Shown here one piece after another: positions 39,877 to 48,235 of a stretch of 58,680 nucleotides of DNA. A program made the translations under genes and the position numbers. The notes under the pieces were generated by a model. It saw only the letters and a program-made list of their open reading frames with translations. It searched no databases and was not told the origin of the DNA. Location of the stretch: NCBI GenBank assembly GCA_910585345.1, contig CAJUDS010000015.1, forward strand, positions 1 to 58,680, in the 5' to 3' direction. The first letter of the stretch is position 1; every line of letters begins with the position of its first letter. This stretch comes from an uncultured Lachnospiraceae bacterium. GTDB lineage: Bacteria; Bacillota; Clostridia; Lachnospirales; Lachnospiraceae.

Positions 39877-40781
39877 GGGTTGCGCCTCCGTTTTCGTTTA
39901 TGGCAGTTGTGCTTTCTACATTTGCGGAAGCGCAGGATACGCCGAAACGTAAAAGGAAGGAAAAAATACAGGAAGAGCAGGCGGTCAAGCGTACAGTGAA
40001 ACGGTTTGGTGATATACTGGTAGAGCCTGCAGAAAAAACGGTTACTGCACTGCGCCAGCCTGCAGCGCAGCCAGGGACGGCACTGTCTGGTGCATGGGAC
40101 GGCAAATGTGAAAGAGACCGTGAGACCGCATAAAAAGACGGCGCAGTCCGCGTATCCTGCGTGTACGAGACTTTCCACAAATTTTTGCAACATGCAGGAA
40201 TTAGGGAAAGTAATGGATACTTTCATAGTCAGATCCCCGGGTTCGCAGAAATGTCCCACACAGAAACCGGTGAGCCACCAGTGTGTTCGCCGGATACAGA
40301 ACATAGATTTTCCTTTGAAAAATAATTCCATGGAAAGATTCATCATTTGTCTGTCAGATACACTGTGAAACAGCGCACGGTCGTATTGCTCGGGACTTAG
40401 GATACAATCAGCATGATAGATACCGATCTCACCGCCTGTATTAATGCCATACTGACCTTTCCAGAGCTCGATCATCCATGTTTGGCCCTGATAATCAAAA
40501 TAAATCGGCTCACAGTCGAAGACCATATTAAAATATGCCGCCGACTTATCAAAGAACCTGCAGTATCCAAACTCCCGCTGCCAGGCATCTGTGGTGGAAG
40601 TGATGATATCCTGCCCCTGACAATAAGAAAAGCCGAAAGGACGGAGCAGATCATCCAGGAGATATACTTTTTCACAAAGTTCCATGCCACAGATTTTGCG
40701 GATGATGCATTTTTTCCGTCGATAGTTTACAATAAAAAAAACAATGCAGATACAAAAAAAGATTCCGAAAAACAGATACAT
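39873..40781 (-). CDS. DUF4474-domain membrane protein
   Basis: The 302-residue protein starts with one membrane helix (about 2-19). A DUF4474 domain follows, with KVYLLDDLLRPFGFSY, DAWQREFGYCRFFDKSAAYF and MVFDCEPIYFDYQGQTWMIE leading to WKGQYGINTGGEIGIYHAD. DUF4474 proteins are common in Clostridia and have no assigned function. The C-terminus, after about residue 230, becomes basic and Cys-rich (RRILRFRKCRKHNCHKRKRR). That is unlike the family and could be a degenerate or strain-specific tail. It overlaps the downstream phosphoesterase gene. Confidence 0.8.
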   Translation of the reverse strand: MYLFFGIFFCICIVFFIVNYRRKKCIIRKICGMELCEKVYLLDDLLRPFGFSYCQGQDIITSTTDAWQREFGYCRFFDKSAAYFNMVFDCEPIYFDYQGQTWMIELWKGQYGINTGGEIGIYHADCILSPEQYDRALFHSVSDRQMMNLSMELFFKGKSMFCIRRTHWWLTGFCVGHFCEPGDLTMKVSITFPNSCMLQKFVESLVHAGYADCAVFLCGLTVSFTFAVPCTRQCRPWLRCRLAQCSNRFFCRLYQYITKPFHCTLDRLLFLYFFLPFTFRRILRFRKCRKHNCHKRKRRRNP

Positions 40782-40930
40782 AAAAAGATTCTCCGTTGGG
40801 TTTGCTTTATCATATGTAAGCGGACGCGGAGGGGAACCGCAAAATATGACAAAACAGTAAGGATATTTTAGTTATTGTGCAGACTGCGCTGAATATCTGC
40901 CGCATGGTATGTTGGAAAAGAGAAAAAGCA

Positions 40931-40963
40931 GGGATAGCTATCCCCTGTGTGGTGTGTTAGAAT
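40931..40963 (+). promoter_or_regulatory. Palindrome and candidate -10 box upstream of prmA
   Basis: The 14-bp perfect palindrome GGGATAGCTATCCC (40931-40944) lies at the expected -35 position of a TAGAAT -10 box (40958-40963), about 30 bp before prmA. It may be an operator. The rest of 40782-40995 shows nothing else. Confidence 0.35.
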
Positions 40964-40995
40964 GAGCTTTAGGAATAGCGGTTGGAGGAAAAAAT

Positions 40996-41988
40996 ATGAA
41001 ATGGAAAAAATTTACCATAGAGACGGTAACACAGGCGGAAGATATTATCATCAGCGCGCTTTATGATATTGGTTTGGAAGGGGCGCAGATCGAGGACAGG
41101 ATACCGTTGACAGACGCCGAGAAGGAGCAGATGTTTGTGGATATCCTACCGGATGGGCCGGAGGATGACGGCATCGCATTTTTGAGTTTTTTTGTGGAAG
41201 AGACTGAGGACGGAAGGTTGAATGTGAATGGAGAAGAGACAGATACGGCTGCTTTGTTGGAGCGGGTGCGGGAGGAGCTGGAAGGACTTAGCAGTTTTAT
41301 GGAAATTGGCAAAGGCAGTGTGGAGGTGGATGAGACAGAGGACGTTGACTGGATCAATAATTGGAAGCAGTATTTTCACCAGTTTTATATTGACGATTTG
41401 CTGGTGATTCCTTCCTGGGAAGAGGTACAGGAACAGGATAGAGATAAAAAGATCCTGCATATCGATCCAGGCACAGCATTTGGCACAGGAATGCATGAGA
41501 CGACGCAGATCTGCATCCGGCAGTTGAAAAAATATCTAACGCCGCAGACAAGACTTTTGGATGTGGGAACCGGAAGCGGGATCCTTTCGATTGTTGCGCT
41601 TATGTACGGTATCAAAGAGGCAAAGGGAACGGATCTGGATGTCTGTGCCATTGAGGCGGTCAGAGAAAACAAAAAGGCCAACGGTATTATGGAAGACCGG
41701 TTTGCGGTATTGATTGGCAATGTGATTACGGAAAAAGAGATCCGGGACAAGCTGGGGTATGACTGCTATGATATTGTAACAGCCAATATTCTTGCGGAAG
41801 TGCTGATTCCCCTGGCGCCAGTTATTGTTCCCCACTTGAAATGGAATGGTATTTTTATTGCTTCCGGCATTATTGACGACAAAGAAAATCTGGTGAGAGC
41901 AGCAATCGAGGAGGCCGGAATGGAGGTGCTGGAAGTGACATACCAGGGGGAATGGGTTGGTATAACAGCCAGGAAAACTAGAGGCTGA
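40996..41988 (+). CDS. prmA: Ribosomal protein L11 methyltransferase
   Basis: The 330-residue enzyme methylates lysines and the N-terminus of ribosomal protein L11. The N-terminal part (1-150) is the L11-recognition domain. The SAM-binding core shows LHIDPGTAFGTGMHETTQIC, LLDVGTGSGILSIVAL (motif I) and DIVTANILAEVLIPL (the N-x-L-x catalytic loop). Length is close to the family norm of about 310. It is 30 bp upstream of rsmE, a frequent gene pair in Bacillota. The start has GGTTGGAGGA upstream. Confidence 0.95.
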   Translation: MKWKKFTIETVTQAEDIIISALYDIGLEGAQIEDRIPLTDAEKEQMFVDILPDGPEDDGIAFLSFFVEETEDGRLNVNGEETDTAALLERVREELEGLSSFMEIGKGSVEVDETEDVDWINNWKQYFHQFYIDDLLVIPSWEEVQEQDRDKKILHIDPGTAFGTGMHETTQICIRQLKKYLTPQTRLLDVGTGSGILSIVALMYGIKEAKGTDLDVCAIEAVRENKKANGIMEDRFAVLIGNVITEKEIRDKLGYDCYDIVTANILAEVLIPLAPVIVPHLKWNGIFIASGIIDDKENLVRAAIEEAGMEVLEVTYQGEWVGITARKTRG

Positions 41989-42018
41989 TTTTGGCAGACA
42001 AAAGGAGAGCGCAGACGT

Positions 42019-42765
42019 ATGCATCAGTTTTTTGTAGAACCGCAGCAGATTGCAGGCAAACGGATTATGATTACCGGCAGCGATGTAAATCATATCAAAA
42101 ATGTGCTGCGGATGAAAGGCGGAGAGGAAATTGCAGTCAGTAACGGAGTGGACGGCAGAGAATACCGCTGCCGGGTCGAGAGGATCACGGAGCAGGAGGT
42201 AATATGCACACTGCTCTTTATCAAAGAGGACGGGATTGAGCTTCCGGCGAGGGTCTTCCTTTTTCAGGGTCTGCCAAAAGCGGATAAGATGGAGCTGATT
42301 ATACAAAAAGCGGTAGAGCTTGGGGTATATGAGGTGATACCTGTGGCAACAAAACGTTCGGTGATAAAGCTGGATGCCAAAAAAGAACAGAGCAGACTGG
42401 CGAGATGGCAGAGCATTGCGGAGGCGGCTGCAAAGCAGAGCAGGCGCAGGATAATTCCACCGGTCAGGCATATTATGTCTATGGAGGAAGCGACAGCGTA
42501 TGCGAAGGATATGGATTGTAAACTGATTCCCTATGAGATGGCGGAGGGAATGCACAAAACAAGAGAACTGATTGGTCATATCGGCAGTGGTCAGCGGGTG
42601 GCAGTTTTCATCGGTCCGGAGGGTGGTTTTGAGGACAGTGAGATAACGTTGGCGATGGCTGGCGGGATAGAACCCATAACGATGGGAAAACGTATTCTGC
42701 GGACGGAGACGGCGGGACCTACGATGCTTTCATGGATAATGTACCAACTGGAAGAAGAAGCATAA
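42019..42765 (+). CDS. rsmE: 16S rRNA (uracil(1498)-N3)-methyltransferase
   Basis: The 248-residue SPOUT-class methyltransferase modifies U1498 of 16S rRNA. An N-terminal PUA-like domain (residues 1-75, including HQFFVEPQQIAGKRIMITGS) precedes the knotted domain. QGLPKADKMELIIQKAVELG, QSRRRIIPPVR, FIGPEGGFEDSEI and LGKR-like MGKRILRTETAGP are the SAM-site motifs. AAAGGAGAG precedes the ATG. The operon continues with the cysteine desulfurase gene. Confidence 0.95.
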   Translation: MHQFFVEPQQIAGKRIMITGSDVNHIKNVLRMKGGEEIAVSNGVDGREYRCRVERITEQEVICTLLFIKEDGIELPARVFLFQGLPKADKMELIIQKAVELGVYEVIPVATKRSVIKLDAKKEQSRLARWQSIAEAAAKQSRRRIIPPVRHIMSMEEATAYAKDMDCKLIPYEMAEGMHKTRELIGHIGSGQRVAVFIGPEGGFEDSEITLAMAGGIEPITMGKRILRTETAGPTMLSWIMYQLEEEA

Positions 42766-42801
42766 CATAGCTATAGATAGAGGAATGGAGTGTCTGATTC
42801 T

Positions 42802-43959
42802 ATGGAAATATATTTGGATAATTCCGCCACAACGAGGAGTTATGAGAGTGTGGCGGAAATTGTGAGAAAAGTGATGGTGGAGGACTACGGAAATCCTTCC
42901 AGTATGCATATGAAAGGTGTGGAAGCGGAAAGGTATGTCCGCTATGCAAAAGAAGTGATTGCCAGAAACTTGAAAGTAAACGAGAAAGAGATATTTTTTA
43001 CATCCGGCGGGACGGAATCGGATAATCTGGCATTGATCGGAACGGCTATGGCAAACAGGAGGGCCGGCCGTCATATCATTACTACCTGCATTGAACATCC
43101 GGCTGTTTTGCAGACGATGCATTATCTGGAAACGCAGGGCGCCCAGGTGACGTATCTGCCCGTAGACCGGACCGGGGTAATCTGCCTGGACGATCTGCGC
43201 TGCGCAATCAGGCGGGATACGATTCTGGTATCTATTATGCATACAAACAATGAGATTGGTTCACTGCAGCCGATTGCGGAGGCAGGAGCGATGATCAAGA
43301 GCATCAATCCATGTATTGCGTTTCATGTGGATGCGGTACAGGGTTACGGAAAATGGAGAATTTATCCGAAAAAAATGAATATCGATCTGTTGTCGGTGAG
43401 CGGGCATAAGATCCATGGACCAAAAGGCATCGGATTTTTATATATCAATGAAAAGACCAGGGTGAATCCTATCGTATTCGGCGGCGGACAGCAGAAAGGT
43501 ATCCGTTCCGGCACCGAAAATGTTCCCGGGATTGCCGGGCTGGGGAAAGCAGTAGAGGAGATCTATGCAAATCTGGAGGAAGAGCGCAGCGTTATGTACG
43601 CTTTAAAAGAACGTTTTATAGAGGGTGTGCGGCTGATACCGGATATCAGGATTAACGGGCCTGCGGGAGAGAAAGGGGCGCCGCATGTAATCAGCGTCTC
43701 CTTCAGGGGGATTCGCAGTGAGGTACTGCTTCATGCATTGGAGGAAAAAGGGATTTCTGTATCTGCGGGCAGTGCATGCGCGTCAAACAAGGCGCCGAAA
43801 CCGTCGGATACACTGCGTGCAATCGGCCTGGAAAAGGATTTGCTTGACTCCACGCTGCGATTCAGTCTTTCCGTATTTACGACAGAGGAAGAAATTGACG
43901 ATACGCTGCAGACATTGTATGATATTGTTCCGGCGCTTCGGAAATATACGAGACATTGA
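42802..43959 (+). CDS. Cysteine desulfurase (NifS/IscS type, partner of ThiI)
   Basis: The PLP enzyme has 385 residues from the ATG at 42802; a GTG at 42790 would add MSDS. It releases sulfur from cysteine. MEIYLDNSATT is the usual start, FTSGGTESDNLALIG and ITTCIEHPAV bind PLP, and SVSGHKIHGPKGIGF contains the Schiff-base Lys. GSACASNKAP holds the active-site Cys. Its position 46 bp before thiI matches the nifZ-thiI pair of Bacillus subtilis, so it most likely donates sulfur to ThiI for 4-thiouridine in tRNA rather than to iron-sulfur assembly. Confidence 0.92.
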   Translation: MEIYLDNSATTRSYESVAEIVRKVMVEDYGNPSSMHMKGVEAERYVRYAKEVIARNLKVNEKEIFFTSGGTESDNLALIGTAMANRRAGRHIITTCIEHPAVLQTMHYLETQGAQVTYLPVDRTGVICLDDLRCAIRRDTILVSIMHTNNEIGSLQPIAEAGAMIKSINPCIAFHVDAVQGYGKWRIYPKKMNIDLLSVSGHKIHGPKGIGFLYINEKTRVNPIVFGGGQQKGIRSGTENVPGIAGLGKAVEEIYANLEEERSVMYALKERFIEGVRLIPDIRINGPAGEKGAPHVISVSFRGIRSEVLLHALEEKGISVSAGSACASNKAPKPSDTLRAIGLEKDLLDSTLRFSLSVFTTEEEIDDTLQTLYDIVPALRKYTRH

Positions 43960-44005
43960 CGGTGGCTTTGCCGGGAGGCGGGCCACAGAAGAACAGGAGA
44001 AGGAT

Positions 44006-45187
44006 ATGTTTACTTCATTTTTAATTAAATATGCGGAAATTGGTGTAAAAGGAAAAAACAGGTATTTGTTTGAAGATGCGCTTGTGCGGCAGATTCGGTA
44101 TGCGCTGAAAAAATGCGACGGTACCTTTGCGGTATCGAAAACGCAGGGCAGAATTTATGTGGATGCGTTGTCGGAATTTGATTTTGATGAGACGGTGGAG
44201 CAGCTGCGCAAAGTCTTTGGGATATCGGGCATCTGTCCGGTGGTAGCGGTGGAAGACCAGGGGTTTACACAGTTGGGAAAGGACGTCGTCTCCTATATTG
44301 CGGCAACGTATCCGGACCATAAGCAGACCTTTAAAATAGCAGCCAGGCGGGCGAGAAAAAATTACCCGCTTGATTCGATGGAAATCAATGCGGAGCTGGG
44401 CGGCGTTATTCTTGACGCATTTCCTGAAATGCGCGTGGATGTGCATTCGCCGGATATTCTTCTGCATATTGAGATCAGAGAAAAGATATTTATCTATTCT
44501 GTAATCATACCCGGCCCCGGCGGCATGCCGGTGGGAACTAACGGCAAGGGGATGCTGCTTCTCTCGGGCGGCATCGATTCTCCGGTGGCGGGGTATATGA
44601 TTGCAAAGCGGGGCGTGAAAATTGATGCGGTGTATTTCCATGCGCCGCCGTATACAAGTGAGCGCGCGAAACAGAAAGTTGTGGATCTGGCAAAGCTGGT
44701 GTCCTGCTATGCAGGACCTGTGTATCTGCATGTCATTCATTTTACAGATATCCAAATGTATATTTATGAGAAATGCCCGCATGATGAACTGACGATCATT
44801 ATGCGCCGGTATATGATGAAGATTGCGGAAAAGATTGCAGTGGACACAGGCTGTCTGGGACTGATTACCGGAGAGAGTATTGGACAGGTGGCATCACAGA
44901 CAATGCACAGTCTGGCTGTGACAAACGAGGTGTGCGAACTGCCGGTGTACCGTCCGCTGATCGGCATGGACAAGCAGGAGATCGTAGAAATTTCGGAAAA
45001 AATAGGTACTTATGAAACATCAATCCTTCCCTATGAGGACTGTTGTACTATTTTCGTTGCAAAGCATCCTGTGACAAAACCGAATTTGGGTATTATTAAA
45101 AAGCATGAGAAAAATCTTGCGCAAGAGATCGACACACTGGTGCAGACAGCGCTGGAAACGAAAGAATTGATTGTCGTGGAGGGGTAG
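44006..45187 (+). CDS. thiI: tRNA uracil 4-sulfurtransferase
   Basis: The 393-residue enzyme inserts sulfur at U8 of tRNA. An N-terminal ferredoxin-like/THUMP region (1-165) is followed by a PP-loop ATPase with LLLSGGIDSPVAGYMI. ITGESIGQVASQTMHSLAV and LPYEDCCTIFVAKHPVTKP are also conserved, the latter containing the Cys of the disulfide relay. The C-terminal rhodanese domain of the E. coli protein is absent, as in B. subtilis. A longer upstream frame is open, but AGGAGAAGGAT fixes the start at 44006. A terminator follows. Confidence 0.95.
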   Translation: MFTSFLIKYAEIGVKGKNRYLFEDALVRQIRYALKKCDGTFAVSKTQGRIYVDALSEFDFDETVEQLRKVFGISGICPVVAVEDQGFTQLGKDVVSYIAATYPDHKQTFKIAARRARKNYPLDSMEINAELGGVILDAFPEMRVDVHSPDILLHIEIREKIFIYSVIIPGPGGMPVGTNGKGMLLLSGGIDSPVAGYMIAKRGVKIDAVYFHAPPYTSERAKQKVVDLAKLVSCYAGPVYLHVIHFTDIQMYIYEKCPHDELTIIMRRYMMKIAEKIAVDTGCLGLITGESIGQVASQTMHSLAVTNEVCELPVYRPLIGMDKQEIVEISEKIGTYETSILPYEDCCTIFVAKHPVTKPNLGIIKKHEKNLAQEIDTLVQTALETKELIVVEG

Positions 45188-45205
45188 GAAGAAAGACGCA
45201 GGAAT

Positions 45206-45237
45206 AAAAAAGAATCCTGCGGCGCAGGACTCTTTTA
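45206..45237. terminator. Terminator after thiI
   Basis: AAAAAGAATCCTGC and GCAGGACTCTTTT form a stem of about ten pairs with one mismatch, with a T-run. It lies between convergent thiI and the HPr-like gene and may serve both. Confidence 0.85.
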
Positions 45238-45245
45238 TGTAAGGT

Positions 45246-45476
45246 TTAAATGATATAAGGTTTCAGAACGCGCAATACTTCTTCCACGTCTTCTTCGGCA
45301 TGGATATTCAGGTCAATGGGCTTGGAAAGGTCAAGACTGAAAATGCCCATAATAGATTTTGCGTCGATTACGTATCTTCCGGATACCAGATCAAAATCGT
45401 AATCAAAGCGTGTAATATCATTTACGAAAGATTTTACCTTATCAATGGAATTTAAAGAAATCTGTACGGTTTTCAT
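45246..45476 (-). CDS. HPr-family protein lacking the phospho-accepting histidine
   Basis: The 76-residue protein aligns with HPr over its length: MKTVQISLNSIDKVKSFVND at the N-terminus and YVIDAKSIMGIFSLDLSKPI in the regulatory region. The GLHARP segment with His15 is absent, so it cannot accept phosphate from enzyme I in the PTS. The Ser46-type KSIMG site is intact. That combination resembles Crh, a regulatory HPr-like protein that acts with CcpA, although Crh keeps more of the N-terminal fold. AGGAGGGTATT precedes the ATG. Upstream frame extension to 45548 is not supported. The regulatory role is inference. Confidence 0.85.
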   Translation of the reverse strand: MKTVQISLNSIDKVKSFVNDITRFDYDFDLVSGRYVIDAKSIMGIFSLDLSKPIDLNIHAEEDVEEVLRVLKPYII

Positions 45477-45589
45477 TGGAATACCCTCCTCCTGTTTACT
45501 GATCATATCATTATCTTTTATAGTAATTGGAAAGCGGACAAAAGTCAATAATCAAACATCACAATATCATAATTAAAAGGGGGGAACGT

Positions 45590-46957
45590 ATGAAACGTGT
45601 GGCGCTGCATAATCTGGGCTGCAAAGTAAATGCATATGAAATGGATGCAATGCAGCAGATGCTGGAGGAAAAGGGATACTGCATCGTGCCGTTTGAAGAA
45701 GAAGCGGACATTTACATCGTAAACACCTGTACGGTGACCAATATTGCGGACCGCAAAAGCCGTCAAATGCTGCACCGGGCGAAAAAAAGAAAACCGGATG
45801 CAGTCGTTGTGGCGGTTGGATGTTACGTACAGACTGCAAAAGAGGCGGTGGAAAAAGACGGGTGCATTGATCTGGCGATCGGTAACAATAAGAAAAAAGA
45901 GCTGACTGCGATATTGGAGACGTTTTTCCAGGAACGGGAAAAAGGAGAAACCGACAAAACATTGCGCGGAGCAACGATAGCCGACCTGCGCACAGAGACG
46001 CCTTATGAGGAAATGAAACTGGGGCATACGGCGGCGCATACGAGGGCTTATATTAAGATACAGGACGGATGCAACCAGTTCTGCTCTTATTGTATTATTC
46101 CGTTTGCGAGAGGCAGGGTGAGGAGCCGCAGATGGGAAGATATTGTCCAGGAGGCAGAGGGACTTGCAGCCGCGGGCTATCAGGAGGTTGTCATCACAGG
46201 CATTCATATCAGTTCTTATGGGGTGGACTTTGCGGAAAAAGGTTTTAGCGGTGATATCCGGGAAGAGGCTTACAGACAGGAATATCTTCTGCATTTGATT
46301 GAAAGCCTGCATAGGATAGAGGGACTGAAGCGGATCAGGATCGGCTCGCTGGAACCGCGTATTATAACCAGGCGGTTTGTGGAGAGTCTTGCGAGGCTTC
46401 CTAAAGTATGCCCGCATTTTCATCTCTCTCTGCAGAGCGGATGCGATGATACGCTAAAAAGAATGAATAGGCATTATCTGGCAGGTGAATACTATGAAAA
46501 AGTGCAGATACTGCGGGAGATCTATGGGAATCCGGCAATTACGACAGATGTGATTGTGGGGTTTCCGGGAGAAACGGAAAAAGAATTTAAAGAAACAAAA
46601 GCTTTTCTGGAAAAGATATGTTTTTATGAAATGCATATATTTAAGTATTCTCAGAGACAGGGCACGAATGCCGCTAAAATGGAATGCCAGATGCCGGATA
46701 CGGTCAAGGCGAGGCGCAGCGATATTTTGCTGGAACTGGAAAAGAGACAGTCGTACGCATACCGGAAGACATTCCTGGGAAGAGAGATCGAAATTTTGTT
46801 TGAGGAATCTATCTGTCTTGACGGGGAAACGTATATGATAGGACATACAAGGGAATATGTAAGAGCGGCGTTTCGGACGGATGACGATTTATCAAACCGG
46901 ATTGTTACAAAACATGCGGTAGATTTTTTGCAGGAAAATATAGTTCTGGTGCAGTGA
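45590..46957 (+). CDS. mtaB: tRNA (N6-threonylcarbamoyladenosine-37 C2)-methylthiotransferase
   Basis: The 455-residue radical SAM enzyme converts t6A37 to ms2t6A37 in tRNA. The UPF0004 domain carries HNLGCKVNAYEMDAM, IVNTCTVTN and AVGCYVQT, with three cysteines for the auxiliary cluster. The radical SAM motif is QDGCNQFCSYCIIPFARG. A TRAM domain forms the C-terminus (GREIEILFEESICLDGETYM). MtaB rather than MiaB is indicated by the MKRVALHNLGCKVN start and short length. AAAAGGGGGG precedes the ATG. Confidence 0.93.
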   Translation: MKRVALHNLGCKVNAYEMDAMQQMLEEKGYCIVPFEEEADIYIVNTCTVTNIADRKSRQMLHRAKKRKPDAVVVAVGCYVQTAKEAVEKDGCIDLAIGNNKKKELTAILETFFQEREKGETDKTLRGATIADLRTETPYEEMKLGHTAAHTRAYIKIQDGCNQFCSYCIIPFARGRVRSRRWEDIVQEAEGLAAAGYQEVVITGIHISSYGVDFAEKGFSGDIREEAYRQEYLLHLIESLHRIEGLKRIRIGSLEPRIITRRFVESLARLPKVCPHFHLSLQSGCDDTLKRMNRHYLAGEYYEKVQILREIYGNPAITTDVIVGFPGETEKEFKETKAFLEKICFYEMHIFKYSQRQGTNAAKMECQMPDTVKARRSDILLELEKRQSYAYRKTFLGREIEILFEESICLDGETYMIGHTREYVRAAFRTDDDLSNRIVTKHAVDFLQENIVLVQ

Positions 46958-46960
46958 TTG

Positions 46961-46989
46961 TTGAAATTTTCAGACAAATAGAGTATACT
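46961..46989 (+). promoter_or_regulatory. Sigma-A promoter of the ireB-ruvX operon
   Basis: TTGAAA (46961-46966), a 17-base spacer and TATACT (46984-46989) form a good promoter immediately after mtaB and about 96 bp before ireB. Confidence 0.75.
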
Positions 46990-47085
46990 GATACATAATG
47001 AGTCAGTTTGTAACCGTTTGAACAGACAATGGCAGGTAAGACATTGGCAACAATACAGTGACAGGAAGAAAGAGGAATCGTCAGA

Positions 47086-47349
47086 ATGCAGGATTTGGGA
47101 AATACACAATTTTTTAATGTAGAAATAGAACCTGAAAACGGAGTAAAAATCGTACTGTCAACCGTATATGAGGCATTGACGGAAAAGGGGTATAATCCTG
47201 TCAACCAGATTGTAGGGTATATTATGTCCGGAGACCCTACCTATATTACCAGCCATAAAAATGCAAGAAGCCTGATTATGAAGGTGGAACGGGATGAATT
47301 GGTAGAGGAAATGTTAAAAGAATATATTAAGAATAATCATTGGAAGTAG
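47086..47349 (+). CDS. ireB: IreB-family regulatory phosphoprotein
   Basis: The 87-residue protein of the former UPF0297 family is conserved next to ruvX throughout Bacillota. VLSTVYEALTEKGYNPVNQI and VGYIMSGDPTYITSHKNARS are its core. In Enterococcus faecalis IreB is a substrate of the Ser/Thr kinase IreK and negatively affects cephalosporin resistance; here only family membership is seen. The typical N-terminal Thr-Met pair is replaced by NTQFF. The start has a poor AAGAGGAA site. It is followed directly by ruvX. Confidence 0.9.
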   Translation: MQDLGNTQFFNVEIEPENGVKIVLSTVYEALTEKGYNPVNQIVGYIMSGDPTYITSHKNARSLIMKVERDELVEEMLKEYIKNNHWK

Positions 47350-47354
47350 ACCGG

Positions 47355-47795
47355 ATGCGCGTAATGGGACTGGATTATGGGGCTAAGACTGTAGGAGTGG
47401 CTGTCAGCGACGCGCTGCAGATCACGGCCCAGGGAATAGAGATTGTGAGAAGGCAGCGGGAAAATAAGCTGCGTCAGACGCTGGCAAGAATCGAAGAACT
47501 GATCGTGGCATACGAGGTGGAGAAGATCGTAGTGGGTCTTCCCAAAAATATGAATGATACCATTGGAGAACGGGCAGAAAGCGCCATTGCTTTTAAGGAA
47601 ATGCTGGAAAGAAGGACGGGTCTGCCTGTTATTATGTGGGACGAGCGTCTTACGACGGTATCAGCAGATAAAGTAATGATGGAAGCAGGCATCCGCAGAG
47701 AACACAGAAAAGAGTACGTGGATAAAATTGCGGCTGTCTTTATTTTGCAAGGATATTTGGATGCCTGCAGACATGCGGATAGTGCGCAGCATTAG
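47355..47795 (+). CDS. ruvX: Putative pre-16S rRNA nuclease / Holliday junction resolvase (YqgF)
   Basis: The 146-residue RNase H-fold nuclease has VMGLDYGAKTVGVAVSD with the first catalytic Asp, KIVVGLPKNMND with a conserved loop, and IMWDERLTTVSA with the later acidic residue. Members trim the 5' end of 16S rRNA; resolvase activity was an earlier proposal. The ATG at 47355 is preferred; a TTG at 47340 overlaps ireB. It lies in an operon with ireB, the DUF1292 gene and probably RNase J, another RNA-processing enzyme. Confidence 0.92.
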   Translation: MRVMGLDYGAKTVGVAVSDALQITAQGIEIVRRQRENKLRQTLARIEELIVAYEVEKIVVGLPKNMNDTIGERAESAIAFKEMLERRTGLPVIMWDERLTTVSADKVMMEAGIRREHRKEYVDKIAAVFILQGYLDACRHADSAQH

Positions 47796-47806
47796 GGAGA
47801 TAAGGT

Positions 47807-48073
47807 TTGGAAAAGATTATATTTCATCCGGAAGGAGAAGAACCGGCGGCGTTCTATGTACTGGAACAGACTATGATAGCCGGTAAAACATATATATTGG
47901 TGACAGATACGGAAGAAGGAGACGGTGAAGCGATGATTTTGCGCGATATATCGCAGCCGGATGAGAAAGAAAGCGTATATGTGACAGTGACAGAGGAAAC
48001 GGAGCTTTCCGCAGTGGCGGAAGTGTTCGGAAATATACTGGAAGATGTGGAGTTGACAGATGATTTTGACTGA
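47807..48073 (+). CDS. DUF1292-domain protein
   Basis: The 88-residue acidic protein begins with TTG after GGGAGATAAGG. The domain pattern FHPEGEEPAAFYVLEQTMIA, then YILVTDTEEGDGEAMIL matches DUF1292 (YrzB-like), always found near ruvX in Bacillota. Function is unknown. A 162-bp gap to the RNase J gene follows, with a 50-codon open frame (48083-48235) that lacks a ribosome site and is not called. Confidence 0.88.
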   Translation: MEKIIFHPEGEEPAAFYVLEQTMIAGKTYILVTDTEEGDGEAMILRDISQPDEKESVYVTVTEETELSAVAEVFGNILEDVELTDDFD

Positions 48074-48235
48074 ACAGATAAAATGGGAGGAAAGTTCGGC
48101 ACGCTTGTAAACGGGGAAGAGAAGCGGAACGGAATTACTTTTCCTGCCATTAATTCTGGTGGCGCAAAGGAGTGCATTATCATTCAAATTCAGACTCTGC
48201 ACAGATGTATGAATAAAAATGTGGAGGTAAATTAG

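Noticed and set aside
41536..42579. 347-codon minus-strand frame opposite prmA and rsmE
   Set aside because: Both plus-strand genes are clear; the antisense translation is Cys/His/Phe-rich noise.
44021..44782. 253-codon minus-strand frame opposite thiI
   Set aside because: Shadow frame of thiI without ribosome site or family features.
48083..48235. A 50-codon frame between the DUF1292 gene and RNase J
   Set aside because: It has no ribosome site, no recognisable composition, and it contains the RNase J ribosome site. It may be a relic but cannot be supported.
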